Source of the DNA: an uncultured Collinsella sp.
Lineage (GTDB): Bacteria; Actinomycetota; Coriobacteriia; Coriobacteriales; Coriobacteriaceae
Length of the DNA stretch: 18,132 nucleotides
Direction of reading: 5' to 3'
NCBI GenBank assembly: GCA_902495545.1
Contig: CABUXM010000040.1
Span: forward strand, 1 to 18,132
Shown here: piece after piece, positions 13,580-18,132 of the stretch
Numbering within the stretch: the first letter of the stretch is position 1
Layout of the letters: each line of letters begins with the position of its first letter
Position numbers and translations under genes: made by a program
Notes under the pieces: generated by a model
Databases searched by the model: none
Told to the model about the DNA's origin: nothing
The model's input: the letters and a program-made list of their open reading frames with translations, nothing else

Positions 13580-14584
13580 ATGGACTGCGATGGCTACCCA
13601 CGCATTCCCATGCCGTTGATGTGCACTGCCTTTGTGCCAGGCCAGATTGACGCTGCGGTTGCAGGCATTTCCGACCCCGATTCACGCACCATCGCCACGG
13701 CAGAAGCGCTGTACTTTCGCGGACAGGCCGCCCTCGCTGCCAAGACGGCGCGCCCCTATCTTGACGCCACCGATTCCGCACTGCGCTATTCCGCATGCTT
13801 TATCTGCGTATACGCCAGCCTGTCGCTCAACCGTATCGCCGACGCCCGCCGTTGTCTTGCGGGCATCCTCGATACGCCAACTGACGAGGAATCACCCGCC
13901 GTCCACGCCACGCATATCCTGTTCGCCTCGGCCGCAAGCGTCCTGCTGCACTTGTCTTCCCCGTATTCTGCCGAAGAGTTTTATCCGCTTGCGGCGCATC
14001 TGCCCGAAGGCCTGCGCCTGTTCGCCAGCTACGTGATGGCGCATGCCCTGTACCTGCGCGGCGAATATGGCCGCAGTCTGGGCATGGCGGAAAACGCCCT
14101 GATCATGAAACAGGGGAGCTATCCGATCTCGGAACTGTTCCTGCACCTGGCAGCTTCCATGGCATGCATGAGTCTCAAAGACGTCGACGCCGCAAAAACG
14201 CACTTCGGAGCCGCTTGGAACATTGCGCGCCCCGACGGCCTTATCGAGCTCATTGGCGAGCACCACGGCCTTTTGCAGGGGCTCATCGAGGCATGCCTAA
14301 AATCGCAATACCCTGACGACTTCGCGCGCATCATCGAGATCACGTACCGCTTCAGCTACGGCTGGCGGCGCATCCACAACCCCGATTCGGGCGAGGACGT
14401 GGCCGACGATCTAACGACCACAGAGTTCACCATGGCCATGCTCGCCTGCCGCGGATGGACCAACGCCGAAATCGCTCGTCATATGGGAGTATCGCCGGGC
14501 ACTGTCAAAAACCGCCTATCCAGTGTGTATGCAAAGCTTGGCATCGGCACGCGCACCGAACTGGTCGCGCATATGTTGCGTTAG
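13580..14584 (+). CDS. LuxR-type regulator with helical N-terminal domain
   Basis: A 334-residue protein. The frame is open back into the kinase gene, but ATG 13580 with GGGAG (13568-13572) seven bases upstream is the best start. The C-terminal LuxR/GerE helix-turn-helix (about 278-334) has LTTTEFTMAMLACRGWTN, then the recognition helix GVSPGTVKNRLSSVYAKLG. The N-terminal 260 residues are helical with TPR-like pairs (for example SYVMAHALYLRGEYGRSLGMA and SMACMSLKDVDAAKTHFGAA), as in MalT-like regulators but without an ATPase domain. It lies 68 bases after the kinase gene and 156 bases before the large exported protein gene, which is a reasonable candidate target. Ligand and target are unknown. 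Confidence 0.88.
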   Translation: MDCDGYPRIPMPLMCTAFVPGQIDAAVAGISDPDSRTIATAEALYFRGQAALAAKTARPYLDATDSALRYSACFICVYASLSLNRIADARRCLAGILDTPTDEESPAVHATHILFASAASVLLHLSSPYSAEEFYPLAAHLPEGLRLFASYVMAHALYLRGEYGRSLGMAENALIMKQGSYPISELFLHLAASMACMSLKDVDAAKTHFGAAWNIARPDGLIELIGEHHGLLQGLIEACLKSQYPDDFARIIEITYRFSYGWRRIHNPDSGEDVADDLTTTEFTMAMLACRGWTNAEIARHMGVSPGTVKNRLSSVYAKLGIGTRTELVAHMLR

Positions 14585-14740
14585 CGACCGGGCTGCCTAG
14601 CGCAGCATGCGCGCTCCGGAGCCCCGGCGCTTCGCTCGCTCAAATTGGACATTTTGGCCCTCGGACGGCACTACCGTGGCAGGATGCCTTCTCGCAAAAT
14701 TGGATTATTTCCACCGATACCTGCGGGATGGGAGCCAAAG
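14585..14740. other. Gap upstream of the large exported protein
   Basis: The 156 bases contain the palindrome GCTCCGGAGC (14613-14622) inside a GC-rich stretch, and two similar blocks, AAATTGGACATTTTGG (from 14642) and AAAATTGGATTATTTCC (from 14696), about 55 bases apart. Either could be a regulator site, but there is no independent support. GGGAG at 14730-14734 is the ribosome binding site for ATG 14741. Confidence 0.4.
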
Positions 14741-17700
14741 ATGCTTGATCGCCGTTCGTTACTTGTTGCCGGAGCGTCCTCGCTGGCGAGCATTATGTTG
14801 CCGCGCGTGCCGGGAAGCGCAAACGCCTTCATATTGCCGATCGCGCCCACCGAAGCCTATGCCGACGAAAAAGACCCCTTCAGGGTGCTCGTTCTCTCGC
14901 GCACCATGTTTGGTGTGGTCGTGGTCGACGTCGCCAACAAGAATACGCCCATCACGGGTGCCCAGGTCACGCTCACATCGCGCTATGCCGCAGGCAAGCA
15001 GCTCACCGCCACTACCGATGAAGAAGGCACGGCCATCTTTGAGGTCGCGCCGCTTTCGGAAGGCTACGTGGACGAGGCAACGCTTCTCGACGCGTACGAC
15101 TTTAACGGCGGCATCTCCATTAGCATGGCGGGCTACCGCGATGTCGAGATTCCCCTTGCGCGTATCCAGGGCGGCACCGCCATAACCGCGCCCACGCGTC
15201 CGCTTTCCGACGGCGAGCCGTACTTCCGCCAGCTCACATTCGACGAATGGGACATCCAGTACGCTGAAGCCACGTTCATGGCATTGCCGAAGGACGACAC
15301 GGCAAACGGGCAGCCCGATACGCACTCCTTTACCGTGCAGGCACATCTGCCACAGGGTGGACAGGCAACGCTGTGCATCAACAAGGTATTGCCCGCCACG
15401 GGCAGCTCAGCCGAAACCGTCACACAGATCGGCCAGATCAAGGCCAGTGCATCGGGTGCGAATAATCTGGCAACGTTCACACTCGAAGACAAGCTCCTCG
15501 ATGCGGCATCGGGCCTTCTGGAAGAAGGGTGCAAGCTGCGCTTTGTCCTCGACTATCAGGGCAAAACCTACACGCTCTCCTCCCCCATGGCCGTTGTCAC
15601 CGCGCCGGCCGCAAAGGCGGAATCAGGCTCGACCACCATCATTCCCACCACCATGGACCAGGAGATCACTCCGTTTGATTTCCCCGCATCGTTTCCCGGC
15701 ATCGGTGGTAATAAGTTCACGTGTTGGATGCCCACATTTCCAATCCTCTTCGATTTCTCGTTTGCTGGATACGTGCTGTTTGGCGGAGGATACAAACCAG
15801 CCAGCTATATGAACGATTCGGGCAACCCTGATCCGGAATACTGGAAGAAATCGCCGCGCGAGTCGGGCGCCAAGCAGGCAAACCGCTACCTCGACGAGAT
15901 GGAGGGGAAGTGGAATCAGTACAAGAGGATGAGTGCCGGTTCGGGCACCGATCCAAGAAACACCAAGCTCCTTCGCCACCATTGCACGCCGCTGTTCACG
16001 ATGGATATCGCCACACAGCTGTACGGCTCGCTCGCCTACGATTGGGTGGGCAAAACCTGAGGTAACAACAACGACCCCGCATACGGCAATATTAAGGCCC
16101 TCTTCCAGGTAAGAACCGACCTCAATTGGACCGAGCAGTTTACCCTAGGACCGGTGCCATTTTTCCTAAACGTCAACCCCTGGGTGCTGGCAAAACTGGC
16201 GCTCGCCGTGGGTGCCCACACGCACGGCAGCGGCGCGGCGTTTTTTAAAAACATTTCGCTCGACTATTCAAACACGTCGGGCTCGTTCACCATCCAGATC
16301 GGGCTTGCCGTCACCTTTGGCGCCGGCGTTGCAGGCGTCGCTTCGTCTGCCGTGCGCGGCGCCGCATCCCTCACGCTGTTCATTGGGTACGAGAAGGCAG
16401 ATGGACACCAGCTTCCGCGACTGCGCGTAGGTGCAGACGTCGATGTCGATGTGATACTCCAATTCGTAATGTTCAAGTGGACCACCAAGGCTTGGTCGGG
16501 GTCGTGGCCCACACTCATCGATTCGTGGAATATGTCGGTGAACAATGGCGACCAGTATGTGCTCCAGCGCTCTGAGCTCGCATTGGGTGGAGATACGCCT
16601 TATACGCTGGATGCCTGCTTCGGCTCGGCCGGCAACATTGAGGCGGGCGGCGTGCCGCAATTTATCGCATCGGCCACCATCGTCACCAACGCCGAACTGC
16701 TCGCACGCGCCGAGGTTAAGGCCACTGCCGTAAACGCCGCGCCTGTCGTGCGCGATTGGGATCAAGCGGTCACGCGCATTGAGCTCGAGGCGGATGCAGA
16801 AAGCGACGACACGGGACAGATCGAGCATTTCGTCCACGTGCTGATGGAGAACGACGAAAACGCCGCGCCGATGTATGAGTACACCTACATCGGTCAGGCA
16901 ACGAACACCGCTGCCGACCCGAACGCCGATTCTGCCGGCGTGTCGGAGGACGAGCGTGGCGGCATCAAGCCCTCGAGCGACAACGTGCTGTTTGCTGGCG
17001 TGCTCAGCGAAGCCCACATGAAGCTGGCAATGATTGCCGGCGTAGAATGCCTGTTCCGTATCGCCTCGGTGCGCTACGGCGACAATGGTCGCTCGCGCCT
17101 GGTGGTACACACAAAGGCAAACGGAACGTGGTCCGCTCCCACGCCTGTGGACTTTCCCCTTGGGTTTGGCGAGGGCGACGTGGAGCGCGACAGCATATAC
17201 GATTACGACTTCGACGTAGTGGAATATACGGACGGAAGAGGAAACCAGGACGCCTACGTGCTGCTGGTCTCGGGCGAGCGCCCCGCCGGCGACGACACCC
17301 TTTTCGATATGGCAAGCACAGCCGGCATACTGTCCGTTGTGCGCCTGCGCATAAGCAACGACGGAGTTCGCGTGGTATCGCACACGTCGTGGCGCAGCAT
17401 CTCGCGCGGCCGCCTTCAGGAGGATGGCTACCATTGCCTGCAGTGCCCACGCATCACGGTGGGCAAGACACTTGTCGACGGGCGCCTGTCGGGCGGCTAC
17501 CTCCACCGCCGCGGAACCACCGCAGAAAAGACGCTCGGCAGCGAGGCCGAGGTTGCGCTGGAGTGCTTTACCCTGTGGTCGGACGTTTCGGGCGACAGTC
17601 TCACGTTCCGTCAGGTCCTCCGCTTTCCGCAGGCACCGTCGAGCATCGAGCTCGGCGCGCCCGAGAATATCAACGGCAAAATGGTGGTGCCCATTGCATA

Positions 17701-18132
17701 CGAGACCGCAGGCGGTTGTGGCTGTGCATCGTACGCCGTGATCGGCCAGTCCATTGCGAGCTGGGGCGTTATGTCGCCAGATGCCACAGTACCCCACGCG
17801 GTGCCGTGGCCGCAGCACACGGGCTTTTTGGCTACCGTCAACGAGCAACTGCAGCATATTACTTGGACGCGAGGCGCATCGGCATTTGCAACGCAGCCCG
17901 TGGGTGCCGCAGGCTGTGGCCCGGCATCGTTTAGCGTAAGCAACAACGGCAGGTGCGTGCTCTATGTAGAGAACACCGATGGCAAGGTGGGGCAAACCTA
18001 CGACGAAGAAGGCAACCCGGTAGCAGTGATGGGCAAGCACTTCCGCATCTTCGCCAGCACCTTGGCAGGCGATCTGTTTACGGAGCCGTTCGTGATGTGC
18101 GAGCTGGACCATCCCGTCGATCAGATAACGAC
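14741..18132 (+). pseudogene. Very large exported protein, interrupted by TGA at codon 440
   Basis: ATG 14741 follows GGGAG by six bases. The frame is open for 1130 codons to the window edge except for TGA at 16058-16060, so the gene is also incomplete on the right. The N-terminus, MLDRRSLLVAGASSLASIM, has an RR pair (4-5) and hydrophobic stretch like a Tat signal, with possible cleavage after SANA (29) or AYA (41). Residues about 45-145 look like a beta-sandwich of the carboxypeptidase-regulatory-like or SpaA type (NKNTPITGAQVTL, TDEEGTAIFEV). The remainder is beta-rich, and two similar cysteine motifs, GGCGCASY (near 991) and AAGCGPASF (near 1058), suggest repeats such as propeller blades. 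No catalytic motif is recognised. Codon use and protein style do not change across the TGA, so I read it as a recent nonsense mutation. The truncated product would be 439 residues. Confidence 0.75.

Noticed and set aside
16058..16060. TGA as a selenocysteine codon
   Set aside because: No hairpin of SECIS type follows in the next 40 bases, the context GKT-TGA-GNNND is not a redox motif, and other genes here use TGA as a plain stop.
16268..18112. A 614-codon open frame on the minus strand opposite the large exported protein
   Set aside because: It is the antisense shadow of a GC-biased coding frame. Its translation is rich in Arg, His, Ala and Val with no domain pattern, and the plus-strand frame has a signal peptide, a ribosome site and protein-like composition.

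Overview
The window looks like chromosomal DNA from a high-GC Gram-positive gut anaerobe of the Coriobacteriia. Collinsella is my best guess. That is inference from overall gene style, GC-rich codon use, the small CXXC protein beside a NapH-like polyferredoxin, and a dispersed AATGTGACAAAGGGAC palindrome; no marker gene settles it. TGA is an ordinary stop in several intact genes here.

Layout. Positions 1-112 hold the 3' end of an IS110-type transposase and the element's right end. On the minus strand follow a tRNA-dihydrouridine synthase (124-1083) and a LysR regulator (1123-2004). Divergent from LysR is a plus-strand operon: an aldo/keto reductase broken by a frameshift (2143-3160), a 79-residue helical protein (3165-3404) and a small flavodoxin (3487-3960). 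A 321-base gene-free stretch with a large imperfect hairpin comes next, then two membrane-protein genes: a DUF3592 protein (4282-4809) and an unrecognised three-helix protein (4873-6006). They converge, across a 33-base perfect palindrome, on a very large fused ABC ATPase/FtsX-type permease (6051-9305, minus).

From 9450 to 13511 is the most system-like part. A minus-strand operon encodes a 48-residue CXXC microprotein, a NapH-like membrane polyferredoxin and a TlpA-like CKPC lipoprotein, and ends in a clear intrinsic terminator. Back to back with it, across only 90 bases, are an OmpR-type response regulator and its histidine kinase. The likely picture, by inference, is electron transfer from cytoplasmic iron-sulphur clusters through the membrane to an extracytoplasmic thiol-disulfide lipoprotein, controlled by the adjacent two-component system. 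The microprotein starts at TTG and is easily missed.

The right end holds a LuxR-type regulator (13580-14584), then a very large exported protein (14741 to beyond the window) with a Tat-like signal. Its reading frame stays open for 1130 codons except for one in-frame TGA at codon 440, so this copy appears to be a pseudogene. Together with the frameshifted reductase and the insertion-sequence end, this suggests local gene decay, unless either lesion is a sequencing error.
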